Assembly: GCF_000691145.1 (NCBI RefSeq) | Contig: NZ_ASJC01000019.1 | Coordinates: forward strand, 1 to 36,029 | Origin: Bacillus altitudinis 41KF2b | Lineage (GTDB): Bacteria > Bacillota > Bacilli > Bacillales > Bacillaceae | Direction: 5' to 3' | Length of the DNA: 36,029 bases | Shown: piece by piece, positions 25,765 to 33,948 of the stretch | How positions within the stretch are numbered: position 1 is the stretch's first letter | Layout of the letters: the number at the start of each line of letters is the position of its first letter | Notes under the pieces: model-generated | What the model saw: the letters and a program-made list of their open reading frames with translations, nothing else | Told to the model about the DNA's origin: nothing | The model's database searches: none | Program-made: the position numbers and the translations under genes

Positions 25765-28198
25765 CATGATTCAGCATAAAAAGCGGTTCGCCATTTCTGT
25801 CTTAGGCATCATGGTGGGGATTGCTTTTGTCACGTCGATGCTCATTGCCGATCGAACGACAAATGATGTGTTTCATTACTATGAGCAAATGTATGTCGCT
25901 GATGCAGATTATTGGGTGTTGAGTGATGATCATACGTATGATGAGGAACAGATCTCATCCATTTTAAAGCATCCTGATGTGACAGGATCATTATTAGCGC
26001 TGGATAAACAGACGTTTTTTGATGTAGAAGGTGATCACTCTCTTAACCAACGGGCGGTGCGAATTACCGGAGTACAAGATCAAACGAGCTCTTTACTGAA
26101 GCTGCCTGTGATTGAAGGGCGTTTGGATAATCAGGGGTTGGTCATACCAGATGTTGTGGCGAAGCTGCTGAATAAAAAAGTGGGAGATACCATTCGTTTT
26201 TCTGATTTGGGCGAAGCGAAGGTATCTGCCATTGTGGAATATACACAGCTGCTTTCAAGTCCGAGTGACTGGGAGGGTGCAGAATCATCGAGTTTTCGTG
26301 TGATGGCGCCGCTTGATTTATTGAGAGACTGGACGGGACTCGATCATCAGCTTTCTTATATGAGATTTCAGACGAATGATGGCGGAGAGCAGCTCTTTCA
26401 ATCTTTACAGAAAGAGTTCAAGGATGCCGATGTTTTTGTCCAGCCTGTGGTGGCGGATGACCGGCAAAGTAATGACATTGGCGGGTTGTACACGTTCTTT
26501 TACCTCATCGCAGGGCTGTCGATGTTTATGAGCGGTTTTATCGTGTTTAATATGATTTATACGAGTGTGATGGAACGGAAAAAGGAATTTGCGATTATGA
26601 AGAGCTTTGGTTATACGCAGGGCTCTGTTTTTAAGCTGATGTTGATTGAGGTTTTGATCTTGGCATGTATTGGAACAGCCATTGGGGTGCCGATTGGCGT
26701 TTGGCTTGGAGATGTGTTCATGCAAACACTGCTTGGTGTGTTCGCTTTTGATATGGTGTATTCGTTAAATTGGCAAGTGCCTGTTGTAATTTCCGTGATC
26801 ATTGGTATTGTGTTCCCTGTGCTGTTTTCGTTATTTCCGATCTATCATGCAGGGAAAACGTCTGTGCTGCTGACTTTAAAATCCACTACCCAAACTTCTG
26901 CACCGAAAAAACGATCGGTCATTAGGGCGGTGATAGGAATAGGCTTGCTTTCATTCATATGGGTGGATCATCCGGCTGCTTATCTTGCCATTTTAGCCAG
27001 CATGGTTCTGTTATTCCCATTTTTCCTGCTCTTTTTGAACCGGTTGTTGGCACCTCTTTTGAAGCTGGTTTTTGGCTATCCAGGTCATCTATCAGCGCAG
27101 CATGTCACGCAGCAACTGAATCGAAACGCTAATACGGCGGCGATTCTAGCTGTTGGGATTGCTGTGATCTTGCTTTTAAGTGCGGTCATTGAATCGGCTC
27201 CAGACGGCTACGAAAGAGAGATTCGTCAAACGTACGGCGGTGATCTCAGGGTTACTTCTGAAGCGCCATGGACGAAAGCGGATCAAGAAAAGCTGTCATC
27301 CTATGAGGCTGTTGAACGGGTGGAACCGATGATGGAAGCGGCTCCTTTGACATGGGAAACGGCCCATGGAGAGAAAAGACAATTTTCTCTGATCGGCGTA
27401 GAGGAAAAGGGACCGTCTTTTATAGAAGGTGACAATAAAGGCGATTTGTATCAACGATTATCAGAAACGCCTTCTATCGTGTTAGGAGAGCGTGCATTTG
27501 ATGAATGGGGTGGGCGTATTGGAGAGAGTGTGTATCTCAATGCACCTTCTGGCCGGCAGCAGTTACAAGTCATTGATGTGGTCAAGACTTCTCATCATTC
27601 AGGTTATGTGGCTTTTGTCGATCAGGCATTTTTACAAGAGGATTTAGGGTGGACGCAGCCCCTTGATATCCTGCTTACGTTAAAAGACAAAGGTGCCGGT
27701 GAGTCTTTACGAGATCAGCTATGGGAAGACTTTGGGCAGCGGCTTTCAAAGGTGAAAACAGTAGAGGATGAGATTGAATCAACGACATCGGCTTTCACTG
27801 GTATGAACGAGTTAATTTCTATGATGCTCATTTTCATTATTGGGCTCGCGAGCATTGGAACAGCCAATACACTGCTGATGAACACGCTTGAACGTACATC
27901 TGAGATTGGCACCATGCGGGCGCTTGGGCTGACAAAGCAGCAGGTGAGAAAAATGATCATCGGAGAAGGTGTGCTCATTGGGTTATCAGGTGTGATTGGC
28001 GGCATTTTATTTGGTGTGATTCTTCTATATGTCTCAAGCCAATCTGATTGGCTCGGTGGATTTGTTTCATTTCAATTACCGCTTGTGCATCTACTGTTGG
28101 CAGTGATCGCAGGAATTGCACTCAGTTTAGCGGCTTCGTGGATTTCTAGTGCGACAGCGAGTAAAATAGAGATGATATCATCTCTCAAAGAAGGTTAA
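25733..28198 (+). CDS. ABC transporter permease with two FtsX domains
   Basis: The 821-residue membrane protein appears to be a tandem duplication of the MacB/FtsX unit. Helix 1 (about 18-38) is followed by an extracellular domain (to about 260), then three FtsX helices (about 265-385) and two linker helices (about 400-450). A second extracellular domain (about 500-680) follows, with a last FtsX set (about 690-815). The FtsX-type segments MERKKEFAIMKSFGYTQGSV and LERTSEIGTMRALGLTKQQV are parallel copies. The start is ATG 25733, about eight bases after AAAGGA; in-frame ATGs at 25724 and 25727 are alternatives. The substrate is unknown. Confidence 0.9.
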   Translation: MLSMWRISWRNMIQHKKRFAISVLGIMVGIAFVTSMLIADRTTNDVFHYYEQMYVADADYWVLSDDHTYDEEQISSILKHPDVTGSLLALDKQTFFDVEGDHSLNQRAVRITGVQDQTSSLLKLPVIEGRLDNQGLVIPDVVAKLLNKKVGDTIRFSDLGEAKVSAIVEYTQLLSSPSDWEGAESSSFRVMAPLDLLRDWTGLDHQLSYMRFQTNDGGEQLFQSLQKEFKDADVFVQPVVADDRQSNDIGGLYTFFYLIAGLSMFMSGFIVFNMIYTSVMERKKEFAIMKSFGYTQGSVFKLMLIEVLILACIGTAIGVPIGVWLGDVFMQTLLGVFAFDMVYSLNWQVPVVISVIIGIVFPVLFSLFPIYHAGKTSVLLTLKSTTQTSAPKKRSVIRAVIGIGLLSFIWVDHPAAYLAILASMVLLFPFFLLFLNRLLAPLLKLVFGYPGHLSAQHVTQQLNRNANTAAILAVGIAVILLLSAVIESAPDGYEREIRQTYGGDLRVTSEAPWTKADQEKLSSYEAVERVEPMMEAAPLTWETAHGEKRQFSLIGVEEKGPSFIEGDNKGDLYQRLSETPSIVLGERAFDEWGGRIGESVYLNAPSGRQQLQVIDVVKTSHHSGYVAFVDQAFLQEDLGWTQPLDILLTLKDKGAGESLRDQLWEDFGQRLSKVKTVEDEIESTTSAFTGMNELISMMLIFIIGLASIGTANTLLMNTLERTSEIGTMRALGLTKQQVRKMIIGEGVLIGLSGVIGGILFGVILLYVSSQSDWLGGFVSFQLPLVHLLLAVIAGIALSLAASWISSATASKIEMISSLKEG

Positions 28199-28203
28199 AT
28201 CAT

Positions 28204-28716
28204 ATGTCAGTGAAATACGGAATTTTAACATCGCTCTGTCAGCAGCAACATCATGGATATGAATTAAAGCTAGAGCTAGAGTCATTGCTCGGAATAAAAG
28301 GGAAAATCAACCCGGGTCAAATCTACACGACGCTTGATCGGTTAATTCGTGATCAATTGGTGACAGCAGTGGGAATAGATGACCAAGATCGAAAGCTGTA
28401 CGACGTGACGGAAGAAGGCAGACAAGAGCTGGAATCATGGCTGTTGGCACCTGTTCCATATCATGCTGCAAAGGATGATTTTCACTTTAAATGGGGCTGT
28501 GCACGGAAAATCAGATTTCATCAAGAAAAAGAAATGCTTCAGCAGCAGAAAGCCGTCATCATGAAAGATGTGATGGAACTCACGAAGCTGAAAACGGAAT
28601 GTCTTGTGCAAGGTGATGAGAGTCGGTACTTATTGATTTCTGGCACGCTGCTTCATTTAGAGGCGGATTTGAATTGGATTCATCAAATTGAGCATCGGAG
28701 CGGGTCATCATTTTAG
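28204..28716 (+). CDS. PadR-family transcriptional regulator
   Basis: The 170-residue protein has an N-terminal winged helix (about 1-85; HGYELKLELESLLGIKGKINPGQIYTTLDRL, then GRQELESWL) followed by the C-terminal helical dimerisation part (about 90-165), the PadR class with the Vir_act_alpha_C-type tail. PadR repressors next to ABC exporters usually respond to the exported compound. It starts five bases after the permease and ends the operon, so autoregulation through the palindrome at 24995 is likely (inference). Confidence 0.9.
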   Translation: MSVKYGILTSLCQQQHHGYELKLELESLLGIKGKINPGQIYTTLDRLIRDQLVTAVGIDDQDRKLYDVTEEGRQELESWLLAPVPYHAAKDDFHFKWGCARKIRFHQEKEMLQQQKAVIMKDVMELTKLKTECLVQGDESRYLLISGTLLHLEADLNWIHQIEHRSGSSF

Positions 28717-28717
28717 A

Positions 28718-28750
28718 GAGGTCTTTCTTTTGAAGAAAGGTCTTTTTTTT
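28718..28750 (+). terminator. Terminator of the ABC-PadR operon
   Basis: CTTTCTT pairs with AAGAAAG around TTG and is followed by eight T. Confidence 0.85.
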
Positions 28751-28791
28751 GCTTCGTTCGGAGCATATACAGATAGGATGGGAAGAAAGTT

Positions 28792-28800
28792 TGGTATGAT
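28792..28800 (+). promoter_or_regulatory. Extended -10 promoter of the RidA-like gene
   Basis: TGG-TATGAT lies about 40 bases before the gene. No convincing -35 was found. Confidence 0.4.
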
Positions 28801-28841
28801 AGGTGGAAATTGATTGTATTTTCAGAAAAGGGGTTTGATCA

Positions 28842-29240
28842 ATGAAAACATCACGTAATCCTGAGACCATTCACGCACCAGTTGCACCGTACATCCATCA
28901 AATAGAGACAACAGGGCCGCAGCGGTGGTTAACCTTATCAGGGCAAGTGGGGATGGAAGTCGATGGAACCATCCCAGCGAGCCCGATGGAACAGCTCGAG
29001 CTAGCGTTAGAGAATGTAAAACGCAATGTAGAAGCGGCAGATATGAAAGTAGAAGATATAACGAAGCTTGTGTTTTATTTGGTAGGTGAGTTTGATGCAG
29101 AGAGTAGAAAACGAATCATGGGTCAGTTTTTAGGAGACCACCTGCCTTGTATGACGATGATTTATGTGGTGGCTTTGGCTTCACCTGCTTTAAAGGTCGA
29201 GGTGGATGCTTGGGCTTGTCGGGATATGGATACGGTTTGA
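28842..29240 (+). CDS. RidA/YjgF-family protein without the catalytic Arg
   Basis: The 132-residue protein has the Rid fold pattern: LSGQVGMEVDGTIPAS, then QLELALENVKRNVEAADMKV, then ITKLVFYLVGEF. Near the end, where active RidA enzymes have an Arg that binds the substrate carboxylate (PARSCVEV-like), this one reads LPCMTMIYVVALASPALKVE. The imine deaminase function is therefore doubtful. It fits the broader Rid superfamily of unknown role. It is transcribed alone, between two terminators. Confidence 0.85.
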   Translation: MKTSRNPETIHAPVAPYIHQIETTGPQRWLTLSGQVGMEVDGTIPASPMEQLELALENVKRNVEAADMKVEDITKLVFYLVGEFDAESRKRIMGQFLGDHLPCMTMIYVVALASPALKVEVDAWACRDMDTV

Positions 29241-29260
29241 ATTGGTTTATTTAATAGATA

Positions 29261-29293
29261 AAAGGTTGGGATGATTGATGCCCAATCTTTTTT
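29261..29293 (+). terminator. Terminator of the RidA-like gene
   Basis: AAAGGTTGGG pairs with CCCAATCTTT around a ten-base loop and is followed by a T run. Confidence 0.85.
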
Positions 29294-29457
29294 GTTTTGT
29301 TATCTTTTAGTATTTTAAATGATTATAATCCTCTTACCCTTTTATACCTCATATGGTAATATTGTGGTAAATGATAAGTGGGTCTAATTACATTTACATT
29401 CCACCGTAAAAACACCATAGATCAGCATACATCACTCTAATAAAAGGGAGAGATTTG

Positions 29458-30180
29458 ATGCCATTCATGGAGGTTCAGAATGTAAGCAAACGATATAGCA
29501 ATGGTGATGGGATAGAGGGCCTTTCATTTTCCATTGAAGCAGGGGAGGTTGTGGCGCTGCTTGGGCCTAATGGTGCGGGGAAGACGACAACCATTCGATG
29601 TTTAACAGGTCTCTATCAACCTGATCAAGGGGAAATACTCATAGAGGGATTTCCTCCTGGTCATTCCCGTGTCCAAAAAAAAGTAGCTCTTATTCCAGAT
29701 CAGCCATATTTGTACCCAGATTTAACGGTTGCTGAACATGTTCAATTTCGTGCTAGAGGCTATCATAAAGGTTTAAAACAGATCAAAGAGAAGGTATTTG
29801 AGGCGTTGAAAGAAGTACATATCGAAATGAAGATGAACGAATTGTGCGGAAGGCTTTCAAGAGGTCAAAAACAGCGTGTCGTCTTAGCAGGGGCCATTGT
29901 GCAAGATGCCTCCCTTTTTATTTTAGATGAGCCGACCGTTGGGTTAGACATCCCTTCGAAACAATGGTTGTCAGATTGGCTGATACAGAAGAGCCTTCAA
30001 GGAGGTTCGGTTCTTGTGTCCACTCATAGCCTAGAGTTTGTTCTTGATACGGCTAGTAGGGTGATATTGATTCGAGATGGTGCCATCATGAAAAGTATCG
30101 CTGTTCCTAAGCGGCAGGAAGAACAAATGAAGTGGCGGACAGAAGTCATTCAACTTCTAGGGGGGTGGTCTAGTGAATAA
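29458..30180 (+). CDS. skfE: SkfE-like ABC transporter ATP-binding protein
   Basis: The 240-residue ATPase closely resembles, from memory, B. subtilis SkfE (YbdA), which with SkfF exports and gives immunity to the sporulation killing factor. Diagnostic stretches include ALLGPNGAGKTTTIRCLTGL, KKVALIPDQPYLYPDLT, LSRGQKQRVVLAGAIVQDA and LDEPTVGLDIPSKQWLS. Its length matches SkfE (about 239). GGGAG seven bases before ATG 29458 fixes the start. The next gene begins eight bases before its stop. No skfA, skfB or skfC homologue is found upstream. Confidence 0.88.
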   Translation: MPFMEVQNVSKRYSNGDGIEGLSFSIEAGEVVALLGPNGAGKTTTIRCLTGLYQPDQGEILIEGFPPGHSRVQKKVALIPDQPYLYPDLTVAEHVQFRARGYHKGLKQIKEKVFEALKEVHIEMKMNELCGRLSRGQKQRVVLAGAIVQDASLFILDEPTVGLDIPSKQWLSDWLIQKSLQGGSVLVSTHSLEFVLDTASRVILIRDGAIMKSIAVPKRQEEQMKWRTEVIQLLGGWSSE

Positions 30181-31594
30181 CACGCTTTCCCTTTTATGGA
30201 TGAAATTCCAAAGGCGCTTGCTCAGTAAAAATCAAGAAAAGAAAATGCCCTTTCTGATCTTGCTACTTATGATAGCTGCCATCGGTTTTCAGCTGAGCGC
30301 AGTCTCAAGTATGGGCGATTGGAATGCAAGTACAGCTGGATGGATCATTGTCGTTTTATTTGTTCTTTATACTGGCTTTGGCTTGTTTTCGAATAGGCTG
30401 CCTAGTCAGATGAACGATATCATGTGGTTGTATGGAAGTGGTGCTTCCTTATGGACAGTTGTGATGAGTGTATGGGTATATCACATTCTTTGGCGATGTG
30501 CTTTTCTCATTGTTTCTGCTGTGATGGCTGATATCCTCCTTCTTTGTTTAACGCAGCAGTACTTTTTTCTACTTGGTAAATCACTCCTGTTAACAGCGCT
30601 GTTATGTATGATCGAAACATGGATGATTGCGGTATCTTGTGCAAGAAATATTCAAGTATATAAGCGAGTGCTCTTCATTGGTTTTATACTGATGTTTGGT
30701 TGTCTTTCATTGCTCACTTTGAATCAATTGATATTGAAACAGTCGTCTATGATGGAGATATCTGCTTCTTTGATGTATCAAGTCGGACGCATGATAGAGG
30801 AGTTTCCATTCATTTCTGTATTGATATTACTTGGAGTGATGATTCTATCTTTCATGATGATGTACAGGTCGAGTCATCGTATAGAGATGATGGAGTCGTT
30901 AGTCAAAGAGGCGGCATTTTGGGAGGAATTTGAGGGGAAACAGGTTCATGCAAATCCAATAAGTTCAAAGAAAAGCAAGACGTGGTGGGGGCTTTCAATA
31001 TTAACGGGCATCTGGGCTTTCCTTTGGCTAGAAATATTGATGATCAAAAAGTATGCTACCTTCCATCTGTTATCTACCATGCTGTTGATCGGTACTTACT
31101 ATGTCGTCAGTTCTTATTTTTCAGATTGGTTGACTCTATTCTTTCTGGTCATTGGTGCATCTGTCCTGCTCAGTTCATATTACGCTGGGATTGTAAGACA
31201 CGGGCAAACGGGAGTACTGTATCTTTTTCCGGGTGCTTTATATCAAAAGATTCTTCTATTGGAAGTGTTTCAAACCTTTTGGTTGTATGGTGTCTACTTG
31301 ATTTCTCTTATCTTGTTAGAGATTCATGGTGTATTGTATTGGGCCATTTATGGGGTAGGGGTTTATATTTGGTTTTTGACCATACGGCTCTTTGCCTTTA
31401 CGCAGCCTTTGAGACGAGAAGCGAGTCTTTCTTTGGGCATCTATTATCGATCATTGCTCATCGGAACTGTTATAAGTGCTGCGGTCATCATTGGGATTCA
31501 TCTGTTCACTAATGGCTGGTTTACAACGATGACATGTGTATTTGCTGGATGTGTATGTTATGTGATGTGTTATCGATGCCGTGGGACTCATTAA
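30173..31594 (+). CDS. skfF: SkfF-like ABC transporter membrane protein
   Basis: The 473-residue protein has about ten to twelve hydrophobic segments and a charged cytoplasmic loop at about 240-270 (MMESLVKEAAFWEEFEGKQV). It is not a standard ABC-2 permease by eye. Size and place next to the SkfE-like ATPase match SkfF (YbdB) of the killing factor immunity/export pair. The start is GTG 30173, with GGGGGGTGG at 30160-30168, overlapping the ATPase gene by eight bases, so the two are translationally coupled. Confidence 0.8.
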   Translation: MNNTLSLLWMKFQRRLLSKNQEKKMPFLILLLMIAAIGFQLSAVSSMGDWNASTAGWIIVVLFVLYTGFGLFSNRLPSQMNDIMWLYGSGASLWTVVMSVWVYHILWRCAFLIVSAVMADILLLCLTQQYFFLLGKSLLLTALLCMIETWMIAVSCARNIQVYKRVLFIGFILMFGCLSLLTLNQLILKQSSMMEISASLMYQVGRMIEEFPFISVLILLGVMILSFMMMYRSSHRIEMMESLVKEAAFWEEFEGKQVHANPISSKKSKTWWGLSILTGIWAFLWLEILMIKKYATFHLLSTMLLIGTYYVVSSYFSDWLTLFFLVIGASVLLSSYYAGIVRHGQTGVLYLFPGALYQKILLLEVFQTFWLYGVYLISLILLEIHGVLYWAIYGVGVYIWFLTIRLFAFTQPLRREASLSLGIYYRSLLIGTVISAAVIIGIHLFTNGWFTTMTCVFAGCVCYVMCYRCRGTH

Positions 31595-31612
31595 AAAGAG
31601 GAGTTGATTGTC

Positions 31613-32128
31613 ATGAAACCAGAAGATAAGCTATCCCAATCGGTTCAACGTTTAGTCAATACCAATGAAGTAACGATCGTTCAAGCCATGGGGGAGTTAA
31701 GGAAATCAGGAAAAGAGGCAGTGCCAGTGCTTGTTGAAGCCTTAAAAGTAGAGGGTTCTTTGCGGAATATTGCAGCAGCGGTACTTGGTGAATTTGGAGC
31801 AGATGCAGGGGATGCAGCAGAAGCTCTTGCCAAACTGTTAGAAAGTGAAGAAGAGGAGACAAGAATGGCGGCTGCGATCTCACTCATGAGAATTGGTCAG
31901 CCTAGTTTGCCATTTCTTCTGTCTTTGGCAAAGCGTTATGAGGGTCCTACTTGTTTTTGGGCATCGTGGTGTATCTCTTGGATTGACCCATCAAAAATCG
32001 AAAAAAATATGTACGAGTGCCTAAAACAGGAACAAGAGAATCCATCAGGAAATGTGGCCCCTTTTGCCGCAGAAGAGGCACTAGGAAAAATCATCGCTTT
32101 TCAATTAAAAGAAAAGGGGGATGAGTAG
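31613..32128 (+). CDS. skfG: SkfG-like HEAT-repeat protein
   Basis: The 171-residue soluble protein is built of HEAT-like helix pairs: EAVPVLVEALKVEGSLRNIA, then AAAVLGEFGADAGDAAEALA, then ETRMAAAISLMRIGQPSLPF. These cover about residues 35-115, followed by a Trp/Cys-rich segment, CFWASWCISWID. B. subtilis SkfG (YbdD), third in the same gene order, is the likely counterpart, of unknown function. GGAG nine bases before ATG 31613 is the ribosome binding site; the TTG at 31604 sits directly on it. It overlaps the next gene by one base. Confidence 0.75.
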   Translation: MKPEDKLSQSVQRLVNTNEVTIVQAMGELRKSGKEAVPVLVEALKVEGSLRNIAAAVLGEFGADAGDAAEALAKLLESEEEETRMAAAISLMRIGQPSLPFLLSLAKRYEGPTCFWASWCISWIDPSKIEKNMYECLKQEQENPSGNVAPFAAEEALGKIIAFQLKEKGDE

Positions 32129-32547
32129 TGGAAACGCAAATACTTAAATGGCCTGAGCACCTTCCTTGGATTCATTCTTCACATCAGCGGTATTTACCTG
32201 AAGGGCATACTCAGCTTCTTTATTTTTGGTCAGTTAACTGTCCGCATTGTGAAGAATTAACCGATCACATTCTATATAGTGTGGATCAGTTGAGTATCCA
32301 TTTAACCTGTGTCCATGTTCCATATACGGAAGAAGAAAAATCGATAGAGGTTGTTTCGAAATATGCGGAGGAAAAGAATCTTATTGCTCCCATTATGTGG
32401 GATAAAGATTATGAGATTGTCACAAAATATAAAATTCAAGGATTGCCAAGTTTTTGCCTCATAGATAAAGAGGGGCAATTAATTGATCGGAAAATGGGAG
32501 ATACCGGCTGGGAAAAAATATTAAAAAAACTAGAAAAACGATCATAA
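32128..32547 (+). CDS. skfH: SkfH-like thioredoxin-fold protein
   Basis: The 139-residue protein has a thioredoxin fold with redox motif CPHC (in LLYFWSVNCPHCEELTD, near residues 38-41) and the cis-Pro loop QGLPSFCLID near 110. There is no signal peptide or membrane helix, so it acts in the cytoplasm. In B. subtilis SkfH is thought to help form the disulfide of the killing factor. The start is GTG 32128, overlapping the stop of the HEAT gene, with an AAAGGGGG ribosome binding site. With no SKF precursor nearby, its substrate is an open question. Confidence 0.82.
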   Translation: METQILKWPEHLPWIHSSHQRYLPEGHTQLLYFWSVNCPHCEELTDHILYSVDQLSIHLTCVHVPYTEEEKSIEVVSKYAEEKNLIAPIMWDKDYEIVTKYKIQGLPSFCLIDKEGQLIDRKMGDTGWEKILKKLEKRS

Positions 32548-32570
32548 TCAGAGTTATGGAGGAGAGCGTT

Positions 32571-32765
32571 TTGTTTCAATCAAACCAAGAATTGAAAAAA
32601 ACGGTGGTCTTTTATGCAGGTGTGGGAGCTGTTTTGCTGATTCTCATGATGTTGAAATGGCTGCCGATTTCTGCAGACTGGGAGTTGCCGTTGATTTTGT
32701 TTGGATTGGGGATTTTGTTTTATGTGAAGCGTGTGCTTTGGAAGGATGAAAAAGGTAAGGGCTAA
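32571..32765 (+). CDS. Small membrane protein at the end of the skf-like operon
   Basis: The 64-residue protein has two predicted membrane helices (about 10-28 and 35-53) and a Lys-rich C-terminus. I do not recognise a family. GGAGGAG at 32558-32564 is the ribosome binding site for TTG 32571 (MFQSNQELKKTVVFYAG); an ATG at 32556 lies on top of that site and would add five residues. It follows skfH by 23 bases and ends at a strong terminator, so it is probably the fifth gene of the operon. In function it may assist the transporter (inference). Confidence 0.65.
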   Translation: MFQSNQELKKTVVFYAGVGAVLLILMMLKWLPISADWELPLILFGLGILFYVKRVLWKDEKGKG

Positions 32766-32784
32766 AATGTTTAGCCCTTTTTTA
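32759..32784 (+). terminator. Terminator of the skf-like operon
   Basis: GGGCTAAA pairs with TTTAGCCC around three bases and is followed by six T. The stem begins inside the last codons of the small membrane protein gene. Confidence 0.92.
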
Positions 32785-32830
32785 CGTAATCAAAGTTTCA
32801 ACTTAAGTCAGTGCCTGAATTAGATTTAAA

Positions 32831-32959
32831 TTATGTTGGTTTCTGAACAGTAAATAGATCTAATGAATGATCATTAGGTATGTTGATAGAAGTTTGCTCT
32901 GCTATTCCTTTTGAATACCAATCATAATAATTTTTTGAGGGCTCCTTCAATTGATACAA
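32831..32959 (-). CDS. Small ORF (42 aa) downstream of the ABC operon, unknown
   Basis: TTG at 32959 has AAGGAGG seven bases upstream (complement of 32967-32973), an excellent ribosome binding site. The 42-residue product starts MYQLKEPSKNYYDWYSKGIA and ends LFTVQKPT. It is polar and aromatic-rich, with no Cys and no membrane segment. It lies 68 bases after the ABC ATPase stop, beyond a perfect inverted repeat. It could be the last gene of the island operon, or a remnant of a larger gene. No family was recognised. Confidence 0.45.
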   Translation of the reverse strand: MYQLKEPSKNYYDWYSKGIAEQTSINIPNDHSLDLFTVQKPT

Positions 32960-32980
32960 ATATAATCCTCCTTATCCTTT

Positions 32981-33013
32981 GTAGATTTAGTACCACTTGG
33001 ATACTAAATCTAC
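32981..33013. repeat. Perfect 12-bp inverted repeat (hairpin)
   Basis: GTAGATTTAGTA and TACTAAATCTAC flank a nine-base loop. On the plus strand TTTTTAT follows. On the minus strand, the direction of the ABC operon, the hairpin is followed by AAAGGATAAGGAGG, the ribosome binding site of the 42-residue ORF. It may be a terminator on the plus strand and a processing or stabilising hairpin on the minus strand. Confidence 0.7.
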
Positions 33014-33027
33014 TTTTTATAGGATTC

Positions 33028-33948
33028 TTAATTATTATCTCCAATATTAAGAAATATTTCTTCTAATGATGGCTCATCGACTTCTATTCTAAATACATCA
33101 ATGTTTTTAGAAATAAAAAGCTTGTTGATTAATGGTATAGATGATTCATCTTCAATGGTTATTTGAGATGATAGTTCACTGATTTCATTTTTTATAGAAA
33201 GACTCTTAAGGTCTACTTTTAATGACTCAATCTGTGCAATTGAAGCAACACTATGCTTAATATAAACGGTCATATTCTTTTTGTATGCTGTTCTTAACTC
33301 TTTCATACTTCCTTTAATTTGAATGACACCTTTGTTCATAATAGCAACTTCATCACATAATTTCTCAACTTCATCTAAATTGTGTGAGGTTAGAAATACG
33401 GTAGTACCGTTTGTGGCGATTTCTTTAATAATAGAATGGATATTTAATACTGAATTTGCATCTACCCCTGAAGTCGGTTCATCTAAAAAAATTAAATCAG
33501 GTTTATTTAATAATGCTTGGGCGATCCCTAGTTTTTTTTTCATTCCAAATGAAAAATTTTTAGTCTTTAACTTAGCTGCATCTTTTAACTCAACTTTATC
33601 TAGAAGTTCAATTAAATCTTCTTGTTTTAAATCTAATTTCAATATTTGACTAAAGTATTTCAAATGATCTAGTGCGGTCATATTTTCATAGAATGTAGAA
33701 TAGTCAGGGAGAACCCCTATTTTACCCCAGATTGATTTTTGTTGATTCTTTTTATAGCCCAATACTTCATAAAGTCCTTCAGTTGGTTCAATTATACCTG
33801 TAATCATATTTATAAATGTTGATTTACCGGCACCATTCTTCCCTAGAAAACCAAATATTGTGCCTTTATCGATTGATAAGTTCATTTTATCAACAACAAT
33901 TTTATTTCCATATCTCTTTGTTAGATTGGTCGTTTTGAGTGCATACAC
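33028..33948 (-). CDS. ABC transporter ATP-binding protein (BcrA/immunity type)
   Basis: The 306-residue ATPase has Walker A GKNGAGKST near residue 36, a degenerate signature FSFGMKKKLGIAQA near 135, Walker B LIFLDEPTSGVD near 155, and a C-terminal extension of about 85 residues. This is the BcrA/NatA type common in bacteriocin and antibiotic self-protection. The start is GTG 33948, sharing a base with the TAG of the permease gene upstream (TAGTG), with a GAGGG ribosome binding site. Codons are far more AT-rich than in the skf operon next door. Confidence 0.88.
   Translation of the reverse strand: MYALKTTNLTKRYGNKIVVDKMNLSIDKGTIFGFLGKNGAGKSTFINMITGIIEPTEGLYEVLGYKKNQQKSIWGKIGVLPDYSTFYENMTALDHLKYFSQILKLDLKQEDLIELLDKVELKDAAKLKTKNFSFGMKKKLGIAQALLNKPDLIFLDEPTSGVDANSVLNIHSIIKEIATNGTTVFLTSHNLDEVEKLCDEVAIMNKGVIQIKGSMKELRTAYKKNMTVYIKHSVASIAQIESLKVDLKSLSIKNEISELSSQITIEDESSIPLINKLFISKNIDVFRIEVDEPSLEEIFLNIGDNN

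Noticed and set aside
29295..29457. Hidden skfA precursor or remnant before the skf-like operon
   Set aside because: No frame encodes a Cys-containing precursor like SkfA, and no ribosome binding site is present other than that of skfE.
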